Assembly (NCBI GenBank): GCA_002715765.1
Contig: PAZY01000013.1
Coordinates: forward strand, 19,667 to 63,879
Length of the DNA: 44,213 nucleotides
Direction: 5' to 3'
Source: Rhodobiaceae bacterium
Lineage (GTDB): Bacteria; Pseudomonadota; Alphaproteobacteria; Parvibaculales; Parvibaculaceae
Below, piece by piece: positions 17,847 to 27,041 of this stretch (positions are counted from its first letter, which is position 1; the number at the start of each line of letters is the position of its first letter). The notes beneath the pieces were generated by a model, which was not told the origin of the DNA, searched no databases, and worked only from the letters and a program-made list of their open reading frames with translations. A program made the position numbers and the translations under genes.

Positions 17847-19462
17847 AAGGCATGTCCTTGATGGGGAAGAGAAGAAGGCGTGTCGAGCACGGTCTGGGCA
17901 ACAATATTTGCTTCATCAAGCGTAATGAATGTCCGGTGTTGCCGCGCGACATCTGTCTGCGGGTAGTCCGCCCGAAAGTGCCCGCCGCGACTTTCCTGTC
18001 GTTGCAGCGCAGCGACTGTAATGAGTTTTGCAGCGGTCACCATATTGACCAGAGAGGGGGCCGTACCGACCGCTCACTCAATACGCAGGATTTCGCGCAG
18101 AGCGTGACGCAGCCCCGTCTCCTCACGCACCACACCGACATAGTTCGTCATCAGCTGCCGAAGCTCTTTGATAATCGGAGAAGGTGGCTGTTGTCGTGGA
18201 ATGGCTTTCATCATTGGCATGCGCGGCACGTCATGGCTGGGTTCAACAGTGCGAAGGATATCAAGGGCAATGCGTGCTCCGAAAACAACCGCTTCCAAAA
18301 GTGAATTGCTGGCAAGGCGGTTCGCGCCGTGCGCTCCGGTTGAAGCGACTTCACCACACGCCCACAGGCCGGGAAGGGAAGTATGTCCGTCCGCGTCAAC
18401 CAGTACGCCCCCCATATGGTAATGCATGGCCGGGGCAACGGGTATGGGCTGCCGGATGGGGTTGATATCCATTAATTGGCAATTGCCATAGACGGTTGGA
18501 AAGGCGGTTGGAAAACGGTCGCCAACGGCGTCTCGCGCATCCAGATAGGCTTTGCCGCCTTCCTGAATAACCCGGGCAATCGCCCGCGCAACGATATCGC
18601 GTGGCGCCAATTCCGCATCATCGTGGACGGCCTTCATGAAGCGCATACCGGCTTCGTCAATCAGTGTGGCACCCGCACCACGCAAGGCCTCGGTCGCCAG
18701 TGGTGCCGGGTCACGCGGGCCGGTAATGGCCGTCGGATGGAACTGCACAAATTCCGGATCCGCAATGGTTGCCCCCGCTCGCGCCGCCATGGCAAAACCC
18801 TCGCCGCGAGAGGTGAGGGGATTGGTTGTTACCGCGTAAAGCCCACCGGACCCGCCGCTGGCAAGAACAACCGAGCGTGCTCGCAGCAAAAGGGGGGAGG
18901 GCAGCATGTCCCCTGTCGGGCGGACAAAGACCCCGGCCACGCGCCCGTCTTCAACAGCAAGTTCGTAAGCAGAGAAGCCTTCAACGATATGGATAGACGG
19001 GGTTGCCCGCACGGCCGCGATCAATGCTTCCATGATGGCACGCCCGGCCCGGTCTCCTTGCACATGCACGATCCGGCTGCGGCTGTGTGCGGCCTCAAGG
19101 CCGACAGTAAGCCTGCCTTCAAGGTCACGGTCAAAAGGGACACCAAGTGAAAGCAGGTCTTGAATGCGGGCTGGCGCTTCCTCCGCCAGAAGCTGTGCAA
19201 TCTCGGGGTCAACAATCCCGGCACCGGCCTCAATGGTGTCTGCTGCATGTTCTTCCGGTGTATCACCTTCGGAAATCGCCGCAGCAATACCACCTTGGGC
19301 CCATGTCGACGAAGCCCCGTCCCCGATCGGAGCTTCAGCCAGCACGGTCACGGGTCGGGGAGCGAGCTTGAGTGCGGTAAAAAGACCTGCAAGCCCTGCA
19401 CCCACAATAAGTACATCGCCGGCATTGACGATATGGCCTCCTGTCTGGTGCGTCTGGCTCAT
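17843..19462 (-). pseudogene. nadB: L-aspartate oxidase, interrupted by in-frame TGA
   Basis: FAD-dependent oxidation of aspartate to iminoaspartate, the first step of quinolinate synthesis. The reading frame runs 539 codons from ATG 19462 (GGGAG 6-7 bases upstream) to the nadC overlap. Codon 463 is TGA (18074-18076), after the peptide REILRIE. The same frame then continues AVGTAPSLVNMVTAAKL and AALQRQESRGGHFRADYP, the normal NadB C-terminal helical domain, ending at a GTGA overlap with nadC. Everything before the stop is intact: FAD loop [34 protein letters not shown] and [16 protein letters not shown] (Arg) to TGA change would explain it. It is a recent nonsense mutation, a base-call error or a read-through site; a 462-residue product lacks the C-terminal domain. 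Confidence 0.9.
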
Positions 19463-19500
19463 GGGTTTCTCCCGATCTATCGACTTTGCCGCCTGCAAAT

Positions 19501-20571
19501 TTATCCCGGCAGATTAATCATCCGTTCAACGGCTGCGCGGGCACGCGGCGCGATCTGCGGGTCAACAACAACTTCGTCCTTCATGTAGAGCAGGCTGTCG
19601 AGAATTTTTGGCAGCGTGATTTTCTTCATATGCGGGCAAAGATTGCAGGGCCGAATGAAATCAACATCAGGGACTTCGGCTGCAACATTGTCGCTCATTG
19701 AACACTCCGTCACCATCATCACTTTCGGCGGGCGGTTGGTCTTTACCCAATTGATCATGCCGGATGTTGAACCTGAGAAGTCGGCTTCGTCCAAAACTTC
19801 CGGTGGACACTCAGGGTGTGCAATGATCGAAATTCCGGGGTGAGCGGCGCGATAGTCCCGAAGTTCCTGCGGTGTAAAACGCTCGTGTACTTCGCAATGA
19901 CCCTTGTATGTGATGATTTTCACATTGGTTTGACGCGCAATGTTGAGCGCCAGATATTCGTCCGGCAGACAAATTACTTCAGGTACACCCAGGCTTTCCA
20001 CAACCTGCACAGCATTTGATGATGTGCAGCAGATATCCGTCTCCGCCTTCACATCCGCTGATGTATTGACATATGTCACCACCGGTATTCCGGGATATTG
20101 CAGCCGGAGTTTACGAATGTCTTCGCCGGTAATGGATTCTGCGAGCGAACAGCCCGCACCGGCATCGGGAATGAGAACGGTTTTTTCGGGGCTCAGCAGT
20201 TTGGCCGTTTCGGCCATGAAGTGCACACCGCACTGGACAATAACGTCAGCGTCCGTCTTTGCGGCTTCACGGGCCAGCTGCAAGCTGTCGCCGACAATGT
20301 CCCCTACGCAATGAAAGACCTCGGGGGTCATGTAATTATGCGCGAGGATGACGGCGTTGCGTTCCTTCTTCAGATCATTAATCGCCTTTACGTAAGGCGC
20401 AAAAAAAGGCCACTCCACTGGTGGGATAACATTCTTGACCCGCTCGTAGTAAGGCGCCATCTCACGGGCAACCTCCGGCGTGTACTCCAGTTCAGGGCGC
20501 TCAAGCGGTTTGTACGCGGGCAGGCTTTGCGCTGTTTGGGCACGTGTCTCGATTTGAAGGTCGGCAGTCAT
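19501..20571 (-). CDS. nadA: Quinolinate synthase
   Basis: 4Fe-4S enzyme that condenses iminoaspartate and dihydroxyacetone phosphate to quinolinate. 356 residues. Cluster ligands are Cys114 in QCGVHFMAE, Cys in DICCTSSNA at about 181-182, and Cys312 in [18 protein letters not shown] near residue 77 and [17 protein letters not shown] are further signatures. AGGAGG stands 5 bases before the ATG. It is the first gene of nadABC, and the upstream region carries a sigma70-like promoter overlapped by one of two related palindromes, so it is probably repressed by the NadQ-like protein encoded upstream. Confidence 0.96.
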   Translation of the reverse strand: MTADLQIETRAQTAQSLPAYKPLERPELEYTPEVAREMAPYYERVKNVIPPVEWPFFAPYVKAINDLKKERNAVILAHNYMTPEVFHCVGDIVGDSLQLAREAAKTDADVIVQCGVHFMAETAKLLSPEKTVLIPDAGAGCSLAESITGEDIRKLRLQYPGIPVVTYVNTSADVKAETDICCTSSNAVQVVESLGVPEVICLPDEYLALNIARQTNVKIITYKGHCEVHERFTPQELRDYRAAHPGISIIAHPECPPEVLDEADFSGSTSGMINWVKTNRPPKVMMVTECSMSDNVAAEVPDVDFIRPCNLCPHMKKITLPKILDSLLYMKDEVVVDPQIAPRARAAVERMINLPG

Positions 20572-20588
20572 GGATGCCTCCTTTCGTT

Positions 20589-20611
20589 CTTTTGCTCATT
20601 TTGAGCAAAAG
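20589..20611. promoter_or_regulatory. Candidate NadQ operator 1 (downstream)
   Basis: Perfect inverted repeat with 10-bp arms CTTTTGCTCA and TGAGCAAAAG around TTT, 18 bases upstream of the nadA start codon. Its 15-bp core TGCTCATTTTGAGCA is matched 12/15 by a second site at 20652-20666. It lies about 35-55 bases downstream of the predicted transcription start, where a bound repressor would act as a roadblock or loop anchor. Assignment to NadQ is by context. Confidence 0.75.
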
Positions 20612-20650
20612 TAGGGGTCAAAAAACACCGGCAAAGCCGATCTGATGCTT

Positions 20651-20679
20651 ATGCTACTATTGAGCATTACCGAGGTCAA
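20651..20679 (-). promoter_or_regulatory. nadA promoter with overlapping candidate NadQ operator 2
   Basis: Reading on the minus strand there is a -35 TTGACC (complement of 20674-20679), a 17-base spacer and a -10 TAGCAT (complement of 20651-20656). The degenerate operator core TGCTACTATTGAGCA (20652-20666) covers the -10 and part of the spacer, the classic position for repression. No start site has been mapped. Confidence 0.6.
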
Positions 20680-20742
20680 GCAGTTTCGGCGGTAATGAAG
20701 AGCCCTGAAAAAAGTAGATCTTCACAAGAAGCAGTCACAAAA

Positions 20743-21777
20743 TCAGGTGTTTGCACGCGTTCTGGTGGGGGCAAGCTTGAGGCCGGGAGCGGGGCGTTCG
20801 CTAAAAACTTCCCGCCGAAAACGGAAGAGTTCTGCCGGTCGGCCGCCGGTGCGGGTGCTCATACGACCGGTTTTTTCCACCAGACCTGCTTTTTCAACCA
20901 ACCGACGGAAATTCTGTTTATGGACATGCAGACCAAGCAGTGCTTCGCCGGTGCGCTGTAGTTCATAGAGCGTGAAAGTGTCATCCATCAGCTCAAACAC
21001 AACGGGACGGTATTTGAGCTTGGCACGCAGGCGGCTCATCGCGGTGGCGAGAATGCGACGATGGTCATGTTGCATTGGAAGGCCGAGTTGAGGATCGTTT
21101 GCACGCCCCAGGGCAATCGCATTGGACCGCCCGTCACGTGCGGCCTCGCGCACAAGCCCGGCTTCGTAAAGCAGCTCGTGTCGCTCAAGCACGGTTTCCT
21201 CGTCCCAGTTCCCGTCATCAGACCCGAAGATGAAGCGGACCCGGTCGGCGCGCCGCCCGCGTGATAACTCATCGCTTGTTGGGTCAGGTTTTCTTGCGGC
21301 CCAATCAGTCAGAAGCGGCATGATCACCCGGTCAATGATCGCGGGCTTGCCGTCACGCCAGTCTTCCCATGGGAAATACTGATACCAGCTTCGCCAGAAC
21401 ACGCCGTCGCGCTCTTCGCCCCCCCGGGTCAGTGCGAGATAGCCGACAGACACTATGTGTTCAATCTCGTCCAGCACTTCCTGTGCATGGCGCCCGCGGT
21501 CGCCGAAAGTATAAAGCTGTTCGACATAGCCCAAGCTAAGCTGTGTTTGTTCCTGCACCCAGCTTCTCAACCCGATTTCCATCGTTCGGTGTTTGAGAGG
21601 ATCAAACGGGCCGAAGGGAAGTGCATCCCAGACCGCAGGGTCCTCGTCTTTGGCCCCCGAGGGACGCACAGCCAGAATTTCGGGCGACCCGTCAGCAACA
21701 CGCACAATGGCTGCGTTAAGGTCGATCACAACTGGTTTGTTGTGCCGGTCTGGGAGGCCTCTGTTTGCGGACGGCAT
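20743..21777 (-). CDS. nadQ: Nudix-domain transcriptional regulator of NAD synthesis, NadQ/NrtR-like
   Basis: 344-residue regulator with an N-terminal Nudix-fold domain and a C-terminal winged helix, matching the NrtR/NadQ architecture in which the Nudix domain senses an NAD-related ligand. The Nudix helix region (about residues 55-90) lacks the canonical REUXEE catalytic core, so it is probably ligand-binding only. The C-terminal part (FTLYELQRTGEALLGLHVHKQNFRRLVEKAGLV then TGGRPAELFRF) matches the NrtR DNA-binding domain pattern. AGGAGA precedes the ATG by 10 bases. Position directly upstream of nadABC and two palindromes in the gap support the NadQ call; the symbol is from family knowledge, not a search. 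Confidence 0.8.
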   Translation of the reverse strand: MPSANRGLPDRHNKPVVIDLNAAIVRVADGSPEILAVRPSGAKDEDPAVWDALPFGPFDPLKHRTMEIGLRSWVQEQTQLSLGYVEQLYTFGDRGRHAQEVLDEIEHIVSVGYLALTRGGEERDGVFWRSWYQYFPWEDWRDGKPAIIDRVIMPLLTDWAARKPDPTSDELSRGRRADRVRFIFGSDDGNWDEETVLERHELLYEAGLVREAARDGRSNAIALGRANDPQLGLPMQHDHRRILATAMSRLRAKLKYRPVVFELMDDTFTLYELQRTGEALLGLHVHKQNFRRLVEKAGLVEKTGRMSTRTGGRPAELFRFRREVFSERPAPGLKLAPTRTRANT

Positions 21778-21912
21778 GAGTGCCTGTCTCCTTGATGGGT
21801 GGCTTGTGCAAGGGCGAGGGACCCCAACCCTGAGCCCCGATATTTCCAGCAGGTGGAGTGTTGGATGGTTGGAAGCCAGCTTACGTGATTCTCTGGCATT
21901 TTTGTGATGGGA

Positions 21913-22527
21913 CTATTTCGCGTCTTTTTCCTTTAACAGGATAGTAAAACGCTTCAGAAACCGGGCCTGGGCAACAGCAGGGGGGAGTGGCTTCAGTTTG
22001 ATGGGGACAAGCCCCTTAGGTCGTCCAAACAGGCTTGCAGCCTCCTGATCGGCAAACCCGGCGAGCTGTGTCGCTTCCAGGAATGCAGATGCATGGTCTG
22101 CTCGCTTGATCAGCGCCTCGACATTCTTGGGCAGGTCTGCCGGCAAGCCAAATCGCAGATGGATCGCCTTTTCCAGTCGATGCTCAAAGGATTTGTAATC
22201 ATATCCGAGTGCCGCTTTGAAGGGGCTGATCATATCACCGATCACGTATTCAGGTGCATCATGCAGAAGGGCGGCAAGCCGCCATCGTGCAGGCCAGCCA
22301 GGACGGAACTTCCCGCAGATTTCTTCGACCAGGACAGAATGTTCGGCCACGGAAAAAGCTTCGTCACCTGTGGTCTGCCCGTTCCAGCGTGCAACCCGCG
22401 CAAGCCCGTGAGCAATGTCCTCAATCTCCACATCGAGTGGAGAAGGGTCAAGCAGGTCCAGCCGCCGCCCGGACAGCATGCGCTGCCACGCCCGAGGGCT
22501 GGTTGGCTTCTGTTTGGGTGAAGGCAT
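21913..22527 (-). CDS. HD-domain phosphohydrolase (YfbR-like)
   Basis: Predicted metal-dependent phosphohydrolase of the HD superfamily, about 204 residues. Conserved metal-ligand motifs are AEHSVLV (His), LLHDAPEYVIGDM (His-Asp pair) and a later D in IKRADHAS, the pattern of 5'-nucleotidase YfbR and relatives. RAWQRMLSGRRLDLLDPSPLDVEIEDIAHGLARV before the core is typical of an alphaproteobacterial subgroup. ATG 22527 is preferred over an upstream in-frame start. The gene is divergent from the Lon-like protease and 135 bases upstream of nadQ on the same strand; a role in nucleotide turnover linked to NAD is only inferred. Confidence 0.8.
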   Translation of the reverse strand: MPSPKQKPTSPRAWQRMLSGRRLDLLDPSPLDVEIEDIAHGLARVARWNGQTTGDEAFSVAEHSVLVEEICGKFRPGWPARWRLAALLHDAPEYVIGDMISPFKAALGYDYKSFEHRLEKAIHLRFGLPADLPKNVEALIKRADHASAFLEATQLAGFADQEAASLFGRPKGLVPIKLKPLPPAVAQARFLKRFTILLKEKDAK

Positions 22528-22734
22528 GCAGCACACGGTCCCTAAAATCAAATGAAGCGAAAGCCTAGTGACGGGATCAGCGAATGTCGAGTGAGCTCTT
22601 CTTGTAGTTGCGCTTTGATTTGTGACAAGCTGACAGAGGCGGTTTCGGTCTATGCCTGCCTTGATCTTTTGTTAGGGAATGAAGAGCATCAAACAGCAGC
22701 AAATCAAGATCCTCAAGAAGGCACGAACAGAGAA

Positions 22735-25212
22735 ATGAGCCCTGTGCAAAAACCTGAACCGCTGAGCCCGGACCTACTCTACCGAAATTGTGATGTTTCA
22801 CAGTTCGAGTTCACAACCACAGCCGAATTGCCGGACACGCTAGGCCTGACAGGACAGGAACGCGCGCTGGAAGCGATTGAGTTCGGTGTCGCGATGGCGA
22901 GGACGGGTTACAACATATTTGCCTTGGGCCCATCCGGGGCGGGCAAGCGCGAAGCCGTGACGCGGTATCTGGAAAAAGTCGCCAGCACTAAACCTGCACC
23001 GAGCGATTGGGCCTATGTGAACAATTTTTCAAGCCCCAACAAGCCGATCGTCTTGCGCATGGGGGCAGGGCGGGCGGCCTTGCTGAGCAATGGTGTCGCC
23101 GCACTCATTGATGATCTTAAAGGGGCAATCCCGGCTATTCTTGAAAGCGAGGAATATAAAAAGCGCCTGATGTCGATTGATGCTGAATATTCACAACATC
23201 AGGGCCAGGCATTCGAAACGCTACGCCTTCGGGCAGAGGCCAAAAATATCACACTTTTGTCGACACCTTCCGGTTTTGCTTTTGCGCCGCTGCGCGAAGG
23301 TGAGGTGATGAAGCCGGATGAGTTTAACAAATTGCCCGACGAAGAGCGGGAGCGGATCAAGAACACAATCGGCGAGCTGGAGCAGGAACTGGCGCGGATT
23401 TTCCAGCACGTCCCCGGCTGGGAAAAAGATCGTCGCGAGCAGGTGCGGGAGCTAAACCGGGAGGTCTCGGAAAACGCTGTCGGTCGTTCCATACGAGATC
23501 TGGCCGCTTTGTTTGAAGGAAACGAGCCGGTACGCGTCTGGCTGGATACGCTTGAAGCCGATCTTGTCGAGAATATTGGACTGTTTACTCTGGATGGAGA
23601 GGAGCAGGCGGCGCTGCAAACACAATCCGGCCCGATGGGCATGGGAAGTGCTGATCTCTTTCGTCGCTACCAGGTGAACGTGATTGTGGACAATCGGGCG
23701 GGGCAGGAAAGAGAGCCCGAAAATGGCAATGCTGACAGTGATTTTATCGGTGGCGGCGCGCCCGTGATCGTCGAAGAACATCCAACCTTCACAAACCTGA
23801 TCGGGCGTATCGAGCATGTATCCCAGATGGGGGCCCTTCTCACGGACTTTGGTCTGATCAAGGCGGGCGCGCTTCACCGTGCCAATGGTGGTTATCTTTT
23901 GCTTGATGCCAATCGCATTTTGCGCGAGCCTCTCGCGTGGGATGCGTTAAAGCGGGCCTTGCGTACAAAACGCATCGCTCTGGAAACACCGGGAGATTAT
24001 CTCAGCCTGGTCAGTACCGTGTCGCTGGAGCCGGACACGATCCCGCTGGATGTAAAGGTCATCTTGTTCGGTGACAGGTTGCTTTATTACATGCTGGCGG
24101 ATGCGGACCCGGAGTTTGGGGATCTGTTTAAAGTCGCGGCTGATTTTGATGATCAGATTGATCGTGATGCCGAGAGTGATCTTCTGTATGCGGGGCTCAT
24201 AGCGACAATCTGTCGTAAAGAAGACATGCTGCATCTAACGCCTGATGCGCTTGGCCGTGTCATCGAGGAGAGCGCAAGGTATGCCGAGGATGCTGAAAAA
24301 CTTACCCTCGAACTGGAGCCGATGGCGGATCTGGTTCGGGAGGCTGATCTTTACGCACGGCAGGAAGCAGCCTCCGCGATTGACGCGCGTCACGTGCAAA
24401 GAGCCGTCGATGCACGGATCAGCCGCAATGACCGTTTGCGGGAGCGAAGCCTGGAGACGATCACCCGCGAAATCATCATGATTGATACCGAAGGCGAGGT
24501 GGTCGGGCAGGTGAACGGATTGTCCGTCCTGAGCCTGGGGCAGGCCAGTTTTGGCCGTCCCAGTCGCATTAGCGCGCGCGTACGTATGGGCAATGGAAAC
24601 CTGGTCGATATAGAGCGCGAGGTGGACCTTGGCGGTCCCCTTCATTCAAAGGGTGTAATGATCCTGAGCGGGTTTCTGTCTGCCCATTTTGCGACGTCCA
24701 TTCCACTCTCACTTTCTGCGTCCCTCGTGTTCGAACAATCCTATGGCGGCATTGACGGAGATAGTGCGTCGGCCGCTGAGCTGATTGCGCTTTTATCATC
24801 TTTGAGCAAACTGCCTGTCGCGCAGAATTTTGCGATAACCGGTTCGATCAATCAGTTTGGTCAGATACAGGCGATCGGTGGAGTGAATGACAAGATAGAG
24901 GGCTTTTTCGATATCTGTGCCCGGCGCGGGCTCACCGGCGATCAGGGAGTGCTGATCCCCCATGCCAATGTTAAGCATCTGATGCTCCGGCGCGATGTCG
25001 TCGATGCGGTGGAGCGTGGCGTGTTTGATATTTTTCCTGTTGAAACGATCGAAGAGGCGGTTGAGCTCATGATGGGTCGCCCGGCGGGACTGCGCGATGA
25101 AAGAGGTGCGTTCCCGGACGGGTCCGTCTTTGAAAGGGTGGAAGTCCAGCTCACAAAATTTGCGGAGACCCAGAGAGCCTTCAGTTCAGGTGACAGGGGG
25201 CGGCGCGGATGA
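22735..25212 (+). CDS. Lon-like ATP-dependent protease (LonB/YcbZ type)
   Basis: 825-residue AAA+ protease of the Lon-like family (COG1067). It has Walker A GPSGAGK near residue 65, a long insertion with predicted coiled coil (about 150-250), a hydrophobic/AAA core with GGYLLLDANRILREPLAW, and the C-terminal protease domain with the Ser-Lys dyad Ser677 (GGIDGDSAS) and Lys720 (GGVNDKIEGF), 43 residues apart as in Lon. No N-terminal Lon substrate-binding domain. The ATG at 22735 has only a weak ribosome-binding site. The stop overlaps the next ATG (ATGA), so the USP-like partner is translationally coupled. Confidence 0.93.
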   Translation: MSPVQKPEPLSPDLLYRNCDVSQFEFTTTAELPDTLGLTGQERALEAIEFGVAMARTGYNIFALGPSGAGKREAVTRYLEKVASTKPAPSDWAYVNNFSSPNKPIVLRMGAGRAALLSNGVAALIDDLKGAIPAILESEEYKKRLMSIDAEYSQHQGQAFETLRLRAEAKNITLLSTPSGFAFAPLREGEVMKPDEFNKLPDEERERIKNTIGELEQELARIFQHVPGWEKDRREQVRELNREVSENAVGRSIRDLAALFEGNEPVRVWLDTLEADLVENIGLFTLDGEEQAALQTQSGPMGMGSADLFRRYQVNVIVDNRAGQEREPENGNADSDFIGGGAPVIVEEHPTFTNLIGRIEHVSQMGALLTDFGLIKAGALHRANGGYLLLDANRILREPLAWDALKRALRTKRIALETPGDYLSLVSTVSLEPDTIPLDVKVILFGDRLLYYMLADADPEFGDLFKVAADFDDQIDRDAESDLLYAGLIATICRKEDMLHLTPDALGRVIEESARYAEDAEKLTLELEPMADLVREADLYARQEAASAIDARHVQRAVDARISRNDRLRERSLETITREIIMIDTEGEVVGQVNGLSVLSLGQASFGRPSRISARVRMGNGNLVDIEREVDLGGPLHSKGVMILSGFLSAHFATSIPLSLSASLVFEQSYGGIDGDSASAAELIALLSSLSKLPVAQNFAITGSINQFGQIQAIGGVNDKIEGFFDICARRGLTGDQGVLIPHANVKHLMLRRDVVDAVERGVFDIFPVETIEEAVELMMGRPAGLRDERGAFPDGSVFERVEVQLTKFAETQRAFSSGDRGRRG

Positions 25213-26060
25213 GTGAGGAACCGGAAAAACGCAATGATAGCGGACAAGAAGAACCGCAGTCTGCTCACAAAATCCTTGTGGAAGCCGATACACTTACGCC
25301 TGAGCCTCAAGCCATCCAGTTTGCCGCACGCATGGCCGGTGTCCTCCATGCAAAACTTGCAGGCTGTTTCGTGGAAAATCAGGCTTTGATGGATCTGGTC
25401 GCCCTTCCCTTTGCTTCGGAAGTATCGTTTGGGGGAACAGTAAAACCCTTCGAACGCGGACGTCTGGAGCGGGAATGGGAGGCGCAGGCCAAACAGGCGG
25501 AAACGGCATTTGCCGCCGCTGCCAGTGCAGCTGGTTTGGCCTGGTCGTTCGAGGTGCGGCGGGGAAAACCAATTTTTTCGATGTTGGAGGCAGCGGCGCA
25601 GGAAGATGTCGTCGTCCTTAATCCGGGTGCGCGCTTGACCCCTGTTGGTGAACTGGCACGGGCTGTGCGCGCGGCAACAGCCGACATTCATGCTGACGTT
25701 CTTTTGACGGGCAGAGGGGCGAGAGGGAGTGCAACCCGTCGCGTCACAGACACCGTGCCCCGCGGCACGCTGGTGGCGCTGGACGACATGACCAGCCGCG
25801 GTGAGGCCTGCTGTGCGATGGCCCAGGACCTTGCAGACCGTGCGGGTATGAATTTCATCCCCCTGCGCACAGGGGCGAGCAGTCTGGCTGATGTCGTCGA
25901 TCTGGTGCGCCAATTGGCCCCCAGTCTTGTGATCGTGAATGCCAGTTCTGCTATTTTCTCGCAGGACGAGAGTGTCACAAAATTATCAATCGCTGCGGGA
26001 TGCCCGGTTTTCCTGTTGGGGTCGGAACGAAAACGCCCACAGGCGGGGTCCGGGCGATAA
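25209..26060 (+). CDS. Universal stress protein-like protein coupled to the Lon-like protease
   Basis: 283-residue soluble protein. The N-terminal half resembles a USP fold (HKILVEADTL, ARMAGVLHAKLAGCFVENQALMDLVALPFASEV), with the FVExxxLxxLxxLPFA pattern of stress-protein relatives. The second half repeats a weaker alpha/beta pattern ending VIVNASSAIFSQDESVTKLSIAAGCPVFLLGS. I see no GxxGx9G(S/T) ATP-binding loop, so nucleotide binding is doubtful. The start overlaps the protease stop by four bases, so it is probably an adaptor or regulator made with the protease. Function unknown. The FNR-type box begins 4 bases after its stop. Confidence 0.65.
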   Translation: MSEEPEKRNDSGQEEPQSAHKILVEADTLTPEPQAIQFAARMAGVLHAKLAGCFVENQALMDLVALPFASEVSFGGTVKPFERGRLEREWEAQAKQAETAFAAAASAAGLAWSFEVRRGKPIFSMLEAAAQEDVVVLNPGARLTPVGELARAVRAATADIHADVLLTGRGARGSATRRVTDTVPRGTLVALDDMTSRGEACCAMAQDLADRAGMNFIPLRTGASSLADVVDLVRQLAPSLVIVNASSAIFSQDESVTKLSIAAGCPVFLLGSERKRPQAGSGR

Positions 26061-26063
26061 TAT

Positions 26064-26077
26064 TTGATCTGTGTCAT
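26064..26077 (+). promoter_or_regulatory. FNR/FixK-type box upstream of the USP gene
   Basis: TTGATCTGTGTCAT matches the TTGAY-N4-RTCAA consensus at 9 of the 10 fixed positions; only the last base differs. Its centre is about 67 bases upstream of the double-USP start codon; a class II start site would fall near 26112, 26 bases before the ATG. Low-oxygen or nitric-oxide control is inferred from the box alone. Confidence 0.6.
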
Positions 26078-26137
26078 GGGCGTTGGACCTCCAAGCATGT
26101 AGGCTTGCTTAAGTGAATAGCAAAAGGAGGTCGGCCA

Positions 26138-26998
26138 ATGCCTATTCGGAAAATTCTCGCCCCCGTACAAGGGACAGACACGGACAAGCTGGTTTTAAAT
26201 GCAGCTCTTGCCATCGCGAAGACGTTCGGTGCGCAGGCGCAGGCCATTTTCGTGCGACCGGATCCAAGCGAGGCTCTGCCCTATCTGGGAGATGGTGTCT
26301 CCGGGCAGGTGATTGAAGACTTGTTGCAGGCGGCGAAGGAAGGCTCGGATGCTGCTTCCGCCAAAGCCCTGAAGAATCTTGAGGATGGTGCGCAGGCGGC
26401 CGGGCTTCCTGTTGTCTCCGACACTTCTCCGCTGCCGTCGGTCCGTTTTATGGAAGTGACGGGACGCCAGGACCTTGTCGTGTCCGAGGAAAGCCGCCTG
26501 TCTGATCTGGTTGTCTTCGCCGGCGCTGACGCAAGCGATGGTATCGCGGGCGGAGAGGCGTTGGAAGCCGCGCTCTTGAGCGCGGATCGCCCTGTGCTGA
26601 TCGCCCCCAAGGCGGCGGCAAAATCCATTGGTACCTCCATTGTGATTGGCTGGGATGGCAGTATGGAAGCCTCCGCGGCTGTCTCCGCCGCTATCCCGTT
26701 TATCCAGCGCGCAGACAAGGTCACCATCTTGCGGATCGATGAAGACGAAGATGATATCCACGCGACCAGAATGCTGGAAACCTATCTGGCCCTTCATGGT
26801 GCCAAACCGGAAAGCCGCACCGTGGAGGCAATGGGACGTCCGATCGGTGAGGTGTTGCTTGAGGAAGCTGCAGCTGCCGGGGCGGATTTGCTGGTGATGG
26901 GTGGTTATGGTCGCAGCCGTCTTAGCGAGTTTTTGTTCGGGGGCGCGACCCGTCACGTCCGGGCCCATGCCAGTGTACCTGTCTTGATGGCACACTGA
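26138..26998 (+). CDS. Double universal stress protein (tandem USP domains)
   Basis: 286 residues in two USP domains (about 1-140 and 145-286). The C-terminal domain is the well-conserved one: it ends VMGGYGRSRLSEFLFGGATRHVRAHASVPVLMAH, which includes the GxxGx9G(A/S)T ATP-binding loop. The N-terminal domain, starting MPIRKILAPVQGT, lacks that loop. AGGAGGT lies 6 bases before the ATG. It follows an FNR-type box, consistent with USP genes being induced under oxygen limitation in related bacteria. The next gene starts 43 bases downstream and may share the transcript. Confidence 0.88.
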   Translation: MPIRKILAPVQGTDTDKLVLNAALAIAKTFGAQAQAIFVRPDPSEALPYLGDGVSGQVIEDLLQAAKEGSDAASAKALKNLEDGAQAAGLPVVSDTSPLPSVRFMEVTGRQDLVVSEESRLSDLVVFAGADASDGIAGGEALEAALLSADRPVLIAPKAAAKSIGTSIVIGWDGSMEASAAVSAAIPFIQRADKVTILRIDEDEDDIHATRMLETYLALHGAKPESRTVEAMGRPIGEVLLEEAAAAGADLLVMGGYGRSRLSEFLFGGATRHVRAHASVPVLMAH

Positions 26999-27041
26999 CT
27001 TTCACACCGTTTGAGCAACAAAATTAAGCGAGGACATTTCG

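Noticed and set aside
18074-18076. TGA in nadB as a recoded tryptophan or selenocysteine codon
   Set aside because: Other genes in the window end at TGA (for example ETF-QO, TPR gene), so code 4 is excluded, and no selenocysteine insertion structure or conserved Cys/Sec position is seen.
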